A stretch of DNA of 64,000 nucleotides from Patiria pectinifera (lineage: Eukaryota; Echinodermata; Asteroidea; Valvatida; Asterinidae). Made by a program: the position numbers and the translations under genes. Below the pieces are notes generated by a model. It was not told where the DNA came from. It searched no databases and worked only from the letters and a program-made list of their open reading frames with translations. Positions within the stretch are counted from its first letter, which is position 1. Every line of letters begins with the position of its first letter. Location of the stretch: contig CM057135.1 in assembly GCA_029964075.1 (NCBI GenBank), positions 853,001 to 917,000 on the forward strand, read 5' to 3'. Of the stretch, positions 38,906 through 50,141 are shown in pieces.

Positions 38906-40073
38906 GGGGCCGTATCATAAGTCCGACGCCTCATAGGTCCGACGCCTCATAAGTCCGAAATTTCGGACTTATGAGGCGTCGGACTTATGAGGCATACAGT
39001 TTATTAATTCCGCTTCATAGATCCGACGCCTCATAAGTCCGACGCCTCATAAGTCCGACAAATTAAACGCCTCGTTTTTACGTTGTCGGACTAATGAGGC
39101 GTCGGACTTATGAGGCGTCGGACCTATGAGGCGTCGGACCTATGAGGCGTCGGACCTATGAGGCGTCGGACCTATGAGGCGTCGGACCTATGAGGCGTCG
39201 GACCTATGAGGCGTCGGACCTATGAGGCGTCGGACCTATGAGGCGTCGGACCTATGAGGCGTCGGACCTATGAGGCGTCGGACCTATGAGGCGTCGGACC
39301 TATGAGGCGTCGGACCTATGAGGCGTCGGACCTATGAGGCGTCGGACCTTTGAGGCGTCGGACCTTTGAGGCGTCGGACCTTTGAGGCGTCGGACCTTTG
39401 AGGCGTCGGACCTTTGAGGCGTCGGACCTTTGAGGCGTCGGACCTTTGAGGCGTCGGACCTTTGAGGCGTCGGACCTTTGAGGCGTCGGACCTTGAGGCG
39501 TCGGACCTTTGAGGCGTCGGACCTTTGAGGCGTCGGACCTTTGAGGCGTCGGACCTTTGAGGCGTCGGACCTTGAGGCGTCGGACCTTGAGGCGTCGGAC
39601 CTTTGAGGCGTCGGACCTTTGAGGCGTCGGACCTTTGAGGCGTCGGACCTTTGAGGCGTCGGACCTTTGAGGCGTCGGACCTTTGAGGCGTCGGACCTTT
39701 GAGGCGTCGGACCTTTGAGGCGTCGGACCTTTGAGGCGTCGGACCTTTGAGGCGTCGGACCTTTGAGGCGTCGGACCTTTGAGGCGTCGGACCTTTGAGG
39801 CGTCGGACCTTTGAGGCGTCGGACCTTTGAGGCGTCGGACCTTTGAGGCGTCGGACCTTTGAGGCGTCGGACCTTTGAGGCGTCGGACCTTTGAAGCGTC
39901 GGACCTTTGAAGCGTCGGACCTTTGAAGCGTCGGACCTTTGAAGCGTCGGACCTTTGAAGCGTCGGACCTTTGAAGCGTCGGACTAATGGGCCTTTATTT
40001 GGTTAGGGGATGCGATTTTGTCGGACTTATGAGGCGTCGGACCTATGAGGCGTCGGACTTATGAGCGGACCCC
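38906..40073. mobile_element. Foldback-type TIR element filled with a 16-bp minisatellite
   Basis: 1168 bp. Left end GGGGCCGTATCATAAGTCCG; the complement of the right end reads GGGGTCCGCTCATAAGTCCG, and similarity runs about 50 bases inward. Inside are units GAGGCGTCGGACCTAT (16 bp, about 65 copies). Near the left end the units run in the opposite orientation and turn round twice, at 38960/38961 (CCGAAATTTCGG) and near 39060-39085. The array has blocks: CTAT units, then CTTT units, then GAAGCG units. With the 8-bp duplication it fits a non-autonomous hAT-like element. No gene inside. Confidence 0.85.
39110..39985 (+). repeat. 16-bp minisatellite, three homogenised blocks
   Basis: Block one (to about 39350) has GGACCTAT, block two (39350-39890) GGACCTTT, block three (39890-39985) adds GGCG to AGCG. 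A few units are one base short (GGACCTTGAGG). Such blocks indicate local unequal exchange or slippage, each spreading one variant. Confidence 0.95.
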
Positions 40074-40081
40074 AGCCACAG

Positions 40082-40908
40082 AACAGTATTTCATGAACCT
40101 CTCAGCATACTTAAGTTTCGGCTGTAGCATTTTACAGTGTCCTAATCCCACTAAATTAAATTGTATAATAACTTATGCAATCTCAAGCAACAATGGCACT
40201 ACTTTTCAGCTGGGAAACAACTCATGTCCATACCCAACCACCACATTTATTCTATTACTGTACTCCAAACATGCCACAAAGGTTTCAAAGCAAAACAAAC
40301 AAACCCACTTATATCCATACAGGGAGCTAACACATCACCTCTGACTACCCCAAAATAGGGAATTGTAACAACAACGTACGAAAACCTGTATAAAAACCAA
40401 GTTAGTTTCACATTTTCATAGCTTTCACTTTGTATGCCAACTCACTACATTCACATGTACAGTAAAAACACCTTTATATACATTCCTGCAACTTTCAAGA
40501 TTGCTATGTACATTATCAGTAATGCTAAACCAAAAAAAACCACAAACTAGCAATTTACATTTTCCTTATTATAGGCAAAATGTTGTATCGACACTGCTCT
40601 CATTATTAGCGTTTCACTATATGTACTTCTAAACTGAAAATATTTATCAATGTATTTGACAAAACCGTAACATCTAATTTGAGAAATCTCATATATAGCT
40701 ACAGCATAGGCCTATTGACATTCTTAACTTATTGTTATTTCCCTAACATGTAATAAAAATAGCAGAATGAATGAATTAATTCTACCATTCCTTTCAATAT
40801 ACTTTCATATCATTATAAACTTAACAATGATTTTGTTGTTACAATTCTAGAAGTTCTTATATTCTGATATGACTTTTCATTTTTCCAGATGACATGACTT
40901 ATCTTTAG
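40082..40908. other. No exon recognised; intron or 5' flank of the host gene
   Basis: AT-rich DNA without coding signal. A pyrimidine tract and acceptor-like TTTTTCCAG at 40880-40888 is followed by a stop in the host frame, so the acceptor at 40907-40908 was preferred. Confidence 0.4.
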
Positions 40909-43900
40909 AACTCTAAATAATTTGGAACAAAGAGGGGATTCAAAGTGCGTGGATGTCATCACAAAACACTCACCTCTCATCAGACAACTCTACACAAGCT
41001 TCCCAGACCATTATGATTACCTGAAAGAAAACCAGTTCCTCAAGGCTACAAACGTGAATGTATGCACCACTCCTACCAACCAGAACGTTATCCGACTACG
41101 TAACAACTCCAAGGTAAGAGTGTTTGAAGAGAACATACATTTATTTCTGTTTAAATGTTTAAACCTTGGTCAATATTGCAGATACTGTTTTGTAGCAGTA
41201 TCATAAAAAAGAACCACAAGATATATGGGCCAAATACAGGCTCATAAGACCAACACGTCCCAAGTCTGACGCCTTATAGGTCTGACACCTCATTTTCCTA
41301 AATCGGACTTATCAGACATCAGACTTATGACAATTGGACCTATGACGCCGAATACGTAATTCGGACGCCTCATAAGTCGGACACCTCATATGAGGCATCA
41401 GTCTTATCAGGGTCGAACCTAAGACCCCAAATACATATTTCAGATGCCTCATAAGTCCGCCACCTCATAAGTCTGAATGTTTGAATTTATGAAGCAACAA
41501 ACTTGTACACTGTCAGATTTACAACACAGGCCCAACAATTAATATCTACTCTAATGAAATGTATTTATGACAACTTTTACTTGCAGCTTTACGAAGCTCT
41601 CGAATTTGAAGCTGACAGTCAGAGTCTACAGAGATACTACGATCCACCTGTGTTGCCAGTTACTGCTGCACTGGACAAAGAGGAATATGAACGCTGCTCT
41701 GTTTCTGGAACAATTATGACAGTAAACATTACCTTCTTTTTCATTGACCAATAATTCATTACGATTTACTGACAACTTCACCACTTCACCTGCTTGAGAG
41801 AGGAATGAAACGCCAAACTACAAACAAACCTTAAGTGAGATGCAAATGTGGTAATGCATTACAGGAACTTTGTATTCATGCATAATTGTGTAGCCGTCAT
41901 GATGTGTACTTCATACTGCCAACATTACAGTAACATCATAATTCTCCTCGATGGACAAACTAGAAGCACAGTGGTACATAAACATTGAGAGATTAGTTGA
42001 TGAACTATCACGGGCTGCTTTCTGTAGTATAAGTTTGTTTCATTGTCCTCTCAACTTTCTACACATGACTGTGATATATTGCTATATGCCTAGACTTTCT
42101 TCATTAGCTAAAGCCTTACAGGAGTATGTGATTCATAATGTTATAGATCGCTTCATGTGAACATGTACGTATACCTAAACCTGGTGTTCAAAGAATGTGT
42201 GGTACAGTCCCTTTGATTCAATATGGTTGTGGAATGTCACTTGATAGCACCTCCGCTTTTGCTCACACTTTTTATATCCCCTTTCACTGCACATTTATCA
42301 TCTTGAAACAAGCTGATCACTGAGTACCTCAAATATAATGTTCTTATATTTATTTTATAGGTGTCACCTGTCAAACAAGGAGCCAAATCCAAAAGGAGAG
42401 AAATAGAACTTCAGGACATTAACAACCATGCCAAGCGAGTCTGTATCAAGTTATGGAAGGACCTGGCAGAGGTTGACATACCACCTCCAAAAACCACAGT
42501 AGTTGTCAAAACTGTCTGTAAACGCTACTTCAATTCAGAAAGCTACCTATCAAGTACTCAGCACACTCAAATTCAGGTAAGACATCATCATATTCTCCAT
42601 TTCTATTACGCCTGCCCAAATACTGCATTTTGCTAATCCAATACTCACAGAAAAATTACTTGCAAGTTCTCGAGTACTCACAAGTAGTTACTAATATAAG
42701 CTCCTATACAAACATAAAAGTTGCACCTTATTAAGACCTCAAGTTACTATGAACAGCTGGCGTAACAAATACAACACGTTCTTTACCACTGAGATATCTT
42801 GCTATTAAACAACCAAAAAGTTTGCATGTACTTGAAAATGTATTTTTTCAGAATGCTCATAAAAGTAGGAGGAAACAGGTGGAACTAATAATTCCTTTCT
42901 TGCGAAGGCAAGTTCAATTGTGAACCCTAAACCATTGCCTCCTCGTTGCAGACACATAAGACCCATACAACAGACAAGTTTGGTGCAGATTTTCCACTTG
43001 TTTCCAAGTTAACACTTGTAAAAAGAATTGCTGCTCACAAATACCTGTTTCTGCTCTGTACCAAGATGAGTACTCAAGTAGATGGAAAAAAACCCATGAG
43101 TACAACTTAGCAAACACTACTCATTAGGTGGGGTGTCGTGGTCCAGTGGTTACGGTGTTCAACTAGTGTGCAAAGGTACAGGGTTCAAATCCTGACGGGA
43201 CACATGGTGCTTGTGGGCTTGGGTAAGGCACTTAACTACAAATGCCTCTCTCCACCCAGGAGTACAAATGGGTACCTGTGAGGGTCAAGGTCGAATTGAG
43301 CGCTGATATCGGCTACCATGTGGCCCAGAGCCTGATGAACGGGGTAATAATTGTATAGCACTATAAGCGTCATTATCGGCGGATACGTGCGCTTTATAAA
43401 TGTACATTATTATATTAGTATCAGTACTCGAGTACTTGTGTTACTTACCCAGCACTAATTCCTATTACATGTATCATACCACACATTTATTAGCTATTTA
43501 CTGTGAAAAGAAAACCACCATACTCATTCATCAAATACATTGTTTCTATCACCCATCAAGAATACATTAAGAATATAAACATTAATTTCCAAATGTACGT
43601 ATATTCTTCTTCAGAATTTCGATTTGCACTATACATGTAAGTTTTCATTACAGCTAAACATTTCACCTTACATACAAACTGACATGAATTTCCTGACAAC
43701 AGTTTTACACTTAATTCGATTCTTTCTTACAAACAAACAACCATAAAATTTGCATACTCGATCATTGAGAGGCAACTCAATCTGTGACATTCCCATTTTG
43801 CCACTTCATATCAATATGTACTTATACATATCAACTATTTCACATACTACAGGCTCTCCCATCAGATCGAATCGCCACCATATCCGTTGACGGCATCTTG

Positions 43901-45519
43901 GAAGGAAAAGAGTAAGTGACTTTTAATTTCTTTACACTAATAACAAAAAACTAACTTGATTTATTATTGCACCTTAGTGCTACAATTGAGTGCCATGAAT
44001 GCCTGCAACATATAGCACTCACTTCTCAACACTGCACTGCTCCACATTTCCCACTTACATCAAACCCCATGTTACCACCATCCTAAATGTTAACAAACTT
44101 TAAATATAAACAACTGTTCAACATTATGTCTTTTTCGATGCAACAAATTCTCTAATTTCACAACAAAAACATTCTTACTTGCTTAAACACTATAAATTAA
44201 CACTTACAGAACAAAACTTTTTAGGCTCTAAGCCTATATTACATACATTCTTTGTGGACAATCTTACAATCTGTTCGAATTTCTGAATACAACACACATT
44301 ACTTTAACAAAACCAAATTATCATTCAGCAAACCCTAATGCCATAAAAATTGCCACTTACAAATATACCGTACCATCCTCGGGCCACTGCCTGTTCCAGC
44401 TAAATACCTATACTATACTCTTTATAATTGCAATCCTTACACTCTACTAGACAACTGACATCAATCTGTAATACAACCTGTACAATGTTCCTAAGAAACT
44501 CCTCTTGGCAGTATGATCAACCCTTCCATTACCTCATACACAACACTTCAATACATCTATTCTTGTTCCATTTTATACCCCATAGCCCAATGGCTGGAGG
44601 AGATAAAGGATAAAGGAAATAAAGTAAAGTTAATGCCGTCCATCTCGGCGGGCATCTGGGTCATGGTCTCGGGATGAGAACTTCAGATAACAACAAGAAA
44701 TGAGTTTTAACTTTCATACAGAATTGCCCTTGGCAATAGACAAGTTGGGATTGGTTTGAGGCTCAAAAGGTCAAAGGTCAAGCCCAAATATTAACAGCTT
44801 CCAGATGATAACTTCAGTAAAAAATGAGAATTTGTAACTTCAATAAGGAGCTGCCCTTGGCAAGTTGAGATTGGTTTTGAGGTCAAAAGATCAAAGGTCA
44901 GTGTCATGCACAGTTGTGATTTAAAGGTTAATGGCTCCAGCATAAGAGGGTTTTGTTATTTCAACACAATCCTCAACAATGGATTCGCAATGTACTAGAA
45001 GAAAGCAAGATAAACAACTTGAAAGTGGCATCCTCCTTCATTTCTCAATCCCGGCCACGTAACACTTTCATACCCCATTATTATCGAAAAGCTCACCTCT
45101 AAAACTTTCCGAAATGTTTTCTTTTATCTTTACAGTGAAATGTTGCACCTGTCAACGGAGGACAACTACGAGTACTTTATTCAGAAAGCACTTCTCCTAA
45201 CACAACTGAATAAGTCATCGCTACAGTCTGTCAAGGAAGACTTCCCTCTTGTACTAACCATCCACTATGATAACATCTTTATGAAGATCGACCGAATAAA
45301 CAATCAGTAAGTGAACAGTAACAACACTCACAATGTTATGTACTCACTACATATAATCACCAAATTACCTCAAACAATGATTATTCTATTATACCCAGTG
45401 ATAAAAATTGAAGAGAAAAAAACACAAACATGTCAACAATAATTCACTTCTTTTCTTATTGGTCATTTCTTTCCTTACACAGCCACTTCCCAGAAGACAC
45501 AGAGGATGATCCACAGTAG
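40909..45519 (+). CDS. Host gene, last six exons, unrecognised protein
   Basis: Exons 40909-41113, 41587-41721, 42361-42576, 43853-43911, 45136-45306 and 45483-45519 (stop TAG). All introns are GT/AG and the phases agree (exon 1 enters with one base of a split codon; exons 4 and 5 end in phase 2). The visible 273 residues are soluble and mixed, e.g. ITKHSPLIRQLYTSFPDHYDYL, LQRYYDPPVLPVTAALDKEEYE, AKRVCIKLWKDLAEVDIPPP, ATISVDGILEGKDEMLHLST, and end HFPEDTEDDPQ. No signal peptide or membrane segment. The first visible exon has an acceptor, so the N terminus lies upstream. I do not recognise the family. Confidence 0.75.
41224..41475. repeat. Decayed relative of the 38.9-kb foldback element
   Basis: Intron sequence with many drifted forms of the same words (GTCTGACGCCTTATAGGTC, TCGGACGCCTCATAAGTCGG, CATAAGTCCGCCACCTC) in both orientations. 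It lacks the long tandem array. It sits in the first visible host intron. Confidence 0.7.
43127..43418 (+). mobile_element. tRNA-derived SINE in a host intron
   Basis: Pol III box A TGGTCCAGTGGT (43139-43150) and box B GGTTCAAATCC (43182-43192) are correctly ordered and spaced. The body has CTTGGGTAAGGCACTTAAC and ATGGGTACCTGTGAGGG, phrases shared by many SINEs of aquatic animals. The 3' end GCGCTTTATAAATGTACATT followed by ATT repeats matches the 3' end of the LINE at 50.1 kb and 55.9 kb. Confidence 0.85.
44640..44930. repeat. Two imperfect tandem units with AGGTCA pairs
   Basis: Two related units of about 135 bp (TGCCCTTGGCAA, GATTGGTTT, GAGG, TCAAAGGTCA). The first contains a perfect DR1-type AGGTCA-A-AGGTCA at 44768-44780; the second has AGATCA-A-AGGTCA. 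It lies in the host intron before exon 45136. Probably an old repeat rather than a chosen receptor site. Confidence 0.6.
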
Positions 45520-45559
45520 CAACACAAGGAAGGCATCATCCAACAGAAGATGTAATGAA

Positions 45560-47500
45560 ACGGTCCAGTAAACAAGTTACTAAAAGTTTGTTCATGTTAA
45601 GGATTTCTCTCCTTCTTTCTTGCCTTATATTTATATTGTCCAGTTTTAGCATAACTTTTTGTAAAATATGTATTATGCCTTTTTCTAAAACTAAAAAAGT
45701 TACACAAAACAAGCATAAAACATTTTGATAACATGAGAATGATAAATAATAATGATAGATAATAACGTGGAGTAATACAGGCAATCCAAATGTACAAAGC
45801 ACAAACAAATTGGCATATGAAAAAAAACTGATAATCAGAGAGACTCAGACAATTCATTCATAATAAAGATTTCTCCTATTCTTCTCTTATACAATGACCA
45901 AATTACACAAAATAACCATAAGCATGTTAATCATGTGGAGTAAGAGTACCGAAATTTAGTGCGATTTACATGTATAATTGAGATTGATTACTTACAGAGC
46001 AGACGTTCAATGCACAAAAACCACAGTTACCGTATTTTTGCTGTATATCCAGAGCATTGAGTTTTTGCATGACTTTTTATAAAACATACTTCTTCCTTAG
46101 TTCTAAAACTATAAAAAGCTACCCAAAATAACCATTCAATGTTATAATGACATGAGAATCAGTAAATAATGTAGCAGCATAAGAGAGTGGATTTAATGAA
46201 GAGTCCAGAACTCTCTGATAATCAGAGAGACTCAAACAATTCATTCATAATAAAGATTTCTCCTATTCTTCTCTTATACAGTGACAAAATTACACAAAAT
46301 AACCATATGCATGTTAATCATGTGGAGTAAGAGTACAGAAATTTAGTGCGATTTACATGTATAATTGAGTTTGATTACTTACAGTGCAGACGTACATTGC
46401 ACAAAAACCACAGTTACCGTATTTTTGCTGTATATCCAGAGCATCGAGTTTTTGCATGACTTTTTATAAAACATACTTCTTCCTTAGTTCTAAAACTATA
46501 AAAAGCTACCCAAAATAACCATTCAATGTTATAATGACATGAGAATCAGTTAATAATGTAGCAGCATAAGAGAGTGGATTTAATGAAGAGTCCAGAACTC
46601 TCTGATTATCAGAGAGACTCAAACAATTGAATCATGTTAATCGGATTGTGCCCATTGTTGTTTTATATAGCATTACAAAATTACACAAAACAAAAAAAAA
46701 CCTAACTCCCTAGGCCTTTTGCTAGAATGTAGCCACAATCCTGCAAAATCTTTTAATTCACCTCATGGAAAAAAAAAACGTATAGCCTCAATCCTGCAAA
46801 GTCCTCCATTATTTCTTTGTCCATGGTCACCATGCAGGGGTGACCACTGCATTAATCCTGCAAACTCCTACAGCGAAGACAGTCAATATGTTGAGGCTTG
46901 ACCAGTGACATCCTGGACAGTACGGATGATTTCAAGCATAATCCAAGCCTATAGGTTATGCATGGTTGAGTATAAACAACACAAACTCCGGCCCAACACC
47001 TTCACAACCTACGAAATCAATAACACACTTTTGCCATGCCACCTCACTCCTCCAAATTTCTCTACTTTGACAAGACTATTTTGAGACATTCAGGGCACAT
47101 AATGATATAAGCATGGTAATCACGTGCAGTAAGAGCACAATCATGTAGTGGAATTTACATGTATAAGTGAGTTTGATGCTTTAAAGTTCAGAAACACAAG
47201 AAAGTTACCATTTTCTGGCTGTATGTTAATAGCATCGAGTTTTTGCATGACTTTTATAAAACATATATTCCTTTTTTGTGTAAAACTGAGTGAAGTTACA
47301 CAAAATAACCTTTAATTGTTATATATACATGAATACATATTGTAGTGGCATGGATTTAATAAAGTGGAATGATACAAGGAGTCCAGAAGTACAAAGCATG
47401 GAAGTTGGCATATGAAAAAAATATCTGATAAAGACTCAAACAATTGATTCATGTTAAAAATTTCTCGTGTGCAAAATTACATGAACCTCAATAAAACTTT
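45560..47500. repeat. Satellite-like array, unit about 387 bp
   Basis: Unit starts GATAATCAGAGAGACTCA at 45830, 46217 and (as GATTATC) 46604, giving a period of 387. Copies 45830-46216 and 46217-46603 are nearly identical. Diverged partial copies lie before (45560-45829) and after (about 47095-47460), with a non-repeat piece at 46640-47090. The array begins about 40 bases behind the host stop codon, so it may include the 3' UTR. The minus-strand open frames here are accidental. Confidence 0.85.
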
Positions 47501-48165
47501 GTTCATATTAATAATGATTTCCTCCACGCCTCTTTCATGTTTACAGTGTCAACTTTTTATCATTATCTTTTTAATAATACAAATAATAGATGTACCATGA
47601 TTTGTAAAGCGCCATTCCTTCTAAATCATGGCACTAAAGCGGCACAAGATAATAACAACAGTCATATAACAAATTGGAAACAGATCAGCATTTAAGTGGT
47701 TTCTAAATAATCAAATAGTCTACTCTAACCCATGCTTCACAATGGTGTTCCAGAGGGCCACCAATTACAAAGGTCTCAATAGTACTGCAATTAATTATAG
47801 CATACTGTCATGACTGAAAGAAAGACTACATGTAGACCCAGTAGATACTGATATTCTTCCTTTACGTACAAAACACTACTCACACAAAAACACTAAAATA
47901 AGTATGGGTTCCGTATACACTAACAAAAGAGGACACCTTTTTTACCACTTTTCAACACAGAGGCCATCATTTGTAATTTTTGGCCTTATGTTAAACCGAC
48001 AAATGTGCTCAAAATCTAACGAAGGATGCTTATTAACTAACCTGATACAATTTTAACTCTGTAAATGCTGTATATTCTCAAAAACAGACAAAACATACAC
48101 ACACTTGATCTCAATTCCACTTCGAAACTTGCCGTATGTAGTAAACTGCACCTCTGATCAGCCTC
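47501..48165. other. No gene seen
   Basis: AT-rich sequence. ATGTACCATGATTTGTAAAGCGCC near 47590 resembles a LINE or SINE 3' scrap. Nothing else is recognisable. Confidence 0.4.
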
Positions 48166-48169
48166 GGTT

Positions 48170-48395
48170 CGAAGCGCGTTATTTGGTGCCGGCAAGTGGT
48201 ACAGTAGGTTGAGGTCATTATTTCATTCAGTGTGGGTGCAATCACGTGACCCTCGCTTCTAGTTGAGAAAGGCCAAAACTGGAAGTGGCTTATTAGTTCA
48301 AAGTGGTAATAGATATGAACGTGCTTTCAACGATGTTAGTCCCTACACGGATATTTTTCTTCAAATCATCTGCCGATGACGTCATGCAATTTGTT
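48170..48395 (+). repeat. Direct repeat unit A of a two-copy module
   Basis: About 225 bp (TTGCCGGCAAGTGGTA-like start, TAGGTTGAGGTC, TTCATTCAGTGTG, ATCACGTG, GGAAGTGGCTTATTA, ATAGATATGAAC) recurring with about 80-85 percent match at 48926-49140. Both units end with TGACGTCATGCAAT. Confidence 0.75.
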
Positions 48396-49291
48396 GTACC
48401 ATGCATAGTCTGGAACGTGTTATTGATACAAAAAAATCATAATGCGGAAAAGCCCTATGTTCTGTTGCAAACAAACATAGATCTCTAGTTTATTATTTCT
48501 TTTTGTCGCCCAAATCCCATAGACTTTGTACACGTTTTTTCTCAGTGCCACTTTTGGCATTAATCTTTGTCAAACATCATTGAAAGTTACCACAGGCATA
48601 GTCCCTATAACAAAGATGTGTCCCGAAGAGTGACGTCATGGTGACGTCATCACGTGATTTATTATAGATTTTTGAATATTTAATTTTTCCCATAGACTTT
48701 TTACACAAAAATTTAGAAAAAAATGTCGATTTTCAAAAGGCATTTTTGACTCTTTGCCAGTAATTCATTTGCACCAATCTTTGTCCAAGCAAAGACCCTA
48801 ATTCAAACAACATTGTGTAATGATGACGTTATGATGACGTCATCCGGTGTGTATTTATAGGCAATTAAATTGTGACACTTTTAATATTTAAAAATGCATA
48901 AGAAATCAATCGTACGCGTCCGCAGCATTCTGTTGCCGGCAAATGGTAGAGTAGGTTGAGGTCTTCATTTCATTCAGTGTGCTTGAAATCACGTGGCCCT
49001 TGCTTCTGGTCGAAAAAGGCCAAAACCGGAAGTGGCTTATTATTTGAAAATGGTAATAGATATGAACTTGCTTTCAACGGTGTTAGTCTTTTGGCTAAAA
49101 GTATTTTTCAAATAATTTACCAATGACGTCATGCAATCTTCGAGCGCCCTCTAGCGACAGGTTGAAAATTTGCAAAAATGTATTTTAAGTAGATGTCTGT
49201 GGCGAAAATTGTTGGAATCGCCTAAATATTGGTGTATGTGATGACCTTGACCCACTTAAGACGTGTGCGAAGTTTTAGGCGAATGACGTCA
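48377..49291. promoter_or_regulatory. Cluster of six perfect TGACGTCA (CRE-type) sites
   Basis: Exact sites at 48377, 48631, 48642, 48835, 49124 and 49284, several followed by ATC or CACGTGA. Eight-base palindromes of this kind are expected by chance far less than once per kilobase. The cluster belongs to a repeated module, so common descent explains at least two of the sites. Confidence 0.6.
48926..49140 (+). repeat. Direct repeat unit B of the two-copy module
   Basis: Second copy of the 48170-48395 unit. Starts GTTGCCGGCAAATGGTAGAG and ends TGACGTCATGCAATC. Confidence 0.75.
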
Positions 49292-49844
49292 TCAGACCGG
49301 AAGTTATAATAAAAAGACCCTTTTTCATTTGAAAATTCCTGAAAAATCAACCACGGCAGTTTTTATGTTAGTTTTTACTTTAATTGTCGATTGAAGGGTA
49401 GGTCTAAAACATTTCAAAGCTTCGAGGCAATTAGCGAATTCAGACATGCCCTGCGCACGCTTAAAACTTCAGGTTGACAATACCTCTGCTCTAAAACATG
49501 CACAGAACGTCTATATGTACATACACGTACGTTACGCACATACATCGTACATGTATGTCAGTCAGCCTGCAGAGCACGTGTTGCCGAGGTCAAATCCTGT
49601 CCACATCACAGTGACCGTTTTAGCCGATTTTCGGCTTACTTTGACAGATTTTATGTTCATGATGCGCATAGTAAGGGACGTATAATAAAAAATCATAATG
49701 TCGAAAAGCCCTATGTTACGTATTTAAAGGTGCAGTTGAAATCCCCGATATTTCCCCGAAGTAATAAATATCAATGTATGCCCTTACTATTGTTGTTGCT
49801 TATAAGACGTGGATATTATTTCGTAACGGTACCACCGAATATAA
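49292..49844. other. No gene seen
   Basis: Mixed sequence without coding signal; ACGTACGTTACGCACATACATCGTAC near 49520 is a purine-pyrimidine alternating stretch. Confidence 0.35.
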
Positions 49845-50104
49845 ATGATGTTCCTTTCAATTACATCTTTAGATCATGTAAAGTATTATGATAAAAGCCT
49901 TCTTAACGTGATCACAGAACACTGTTTTGCATTATTGTAATTGACGGAGAGTATAACGTCAAGAAATTAATTAGTCTCATGAATGGAACACATCTTTTCT
50001 AGTGAAACAGCGCTCATTAGCCTAAACATGAATTATAAAAGATACGTGAAATAAATCAGAGAGCCTAGATTCATGATAATAATCACTACAAGGTAGACCC
50101 AGGT

Positions 50105-50141
<37 letters not shown>

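Noticed and set aside
38930-40060. Possible CRISPR array
   Set aside because: Units are 16 bp and directly adjacent with no unique spacers, in an animal genome; it is a minisatellite.
43130-43200. tRNA gene
   Set aside because: Box A and box B fit, but no full cloverleaf follows and a SINE body is attached.
45536-45857. Two membrane-protein-like frames on the minus strand
   Set aside because: They lie in the 387-bp satellite array and are not kept from unit to unit.
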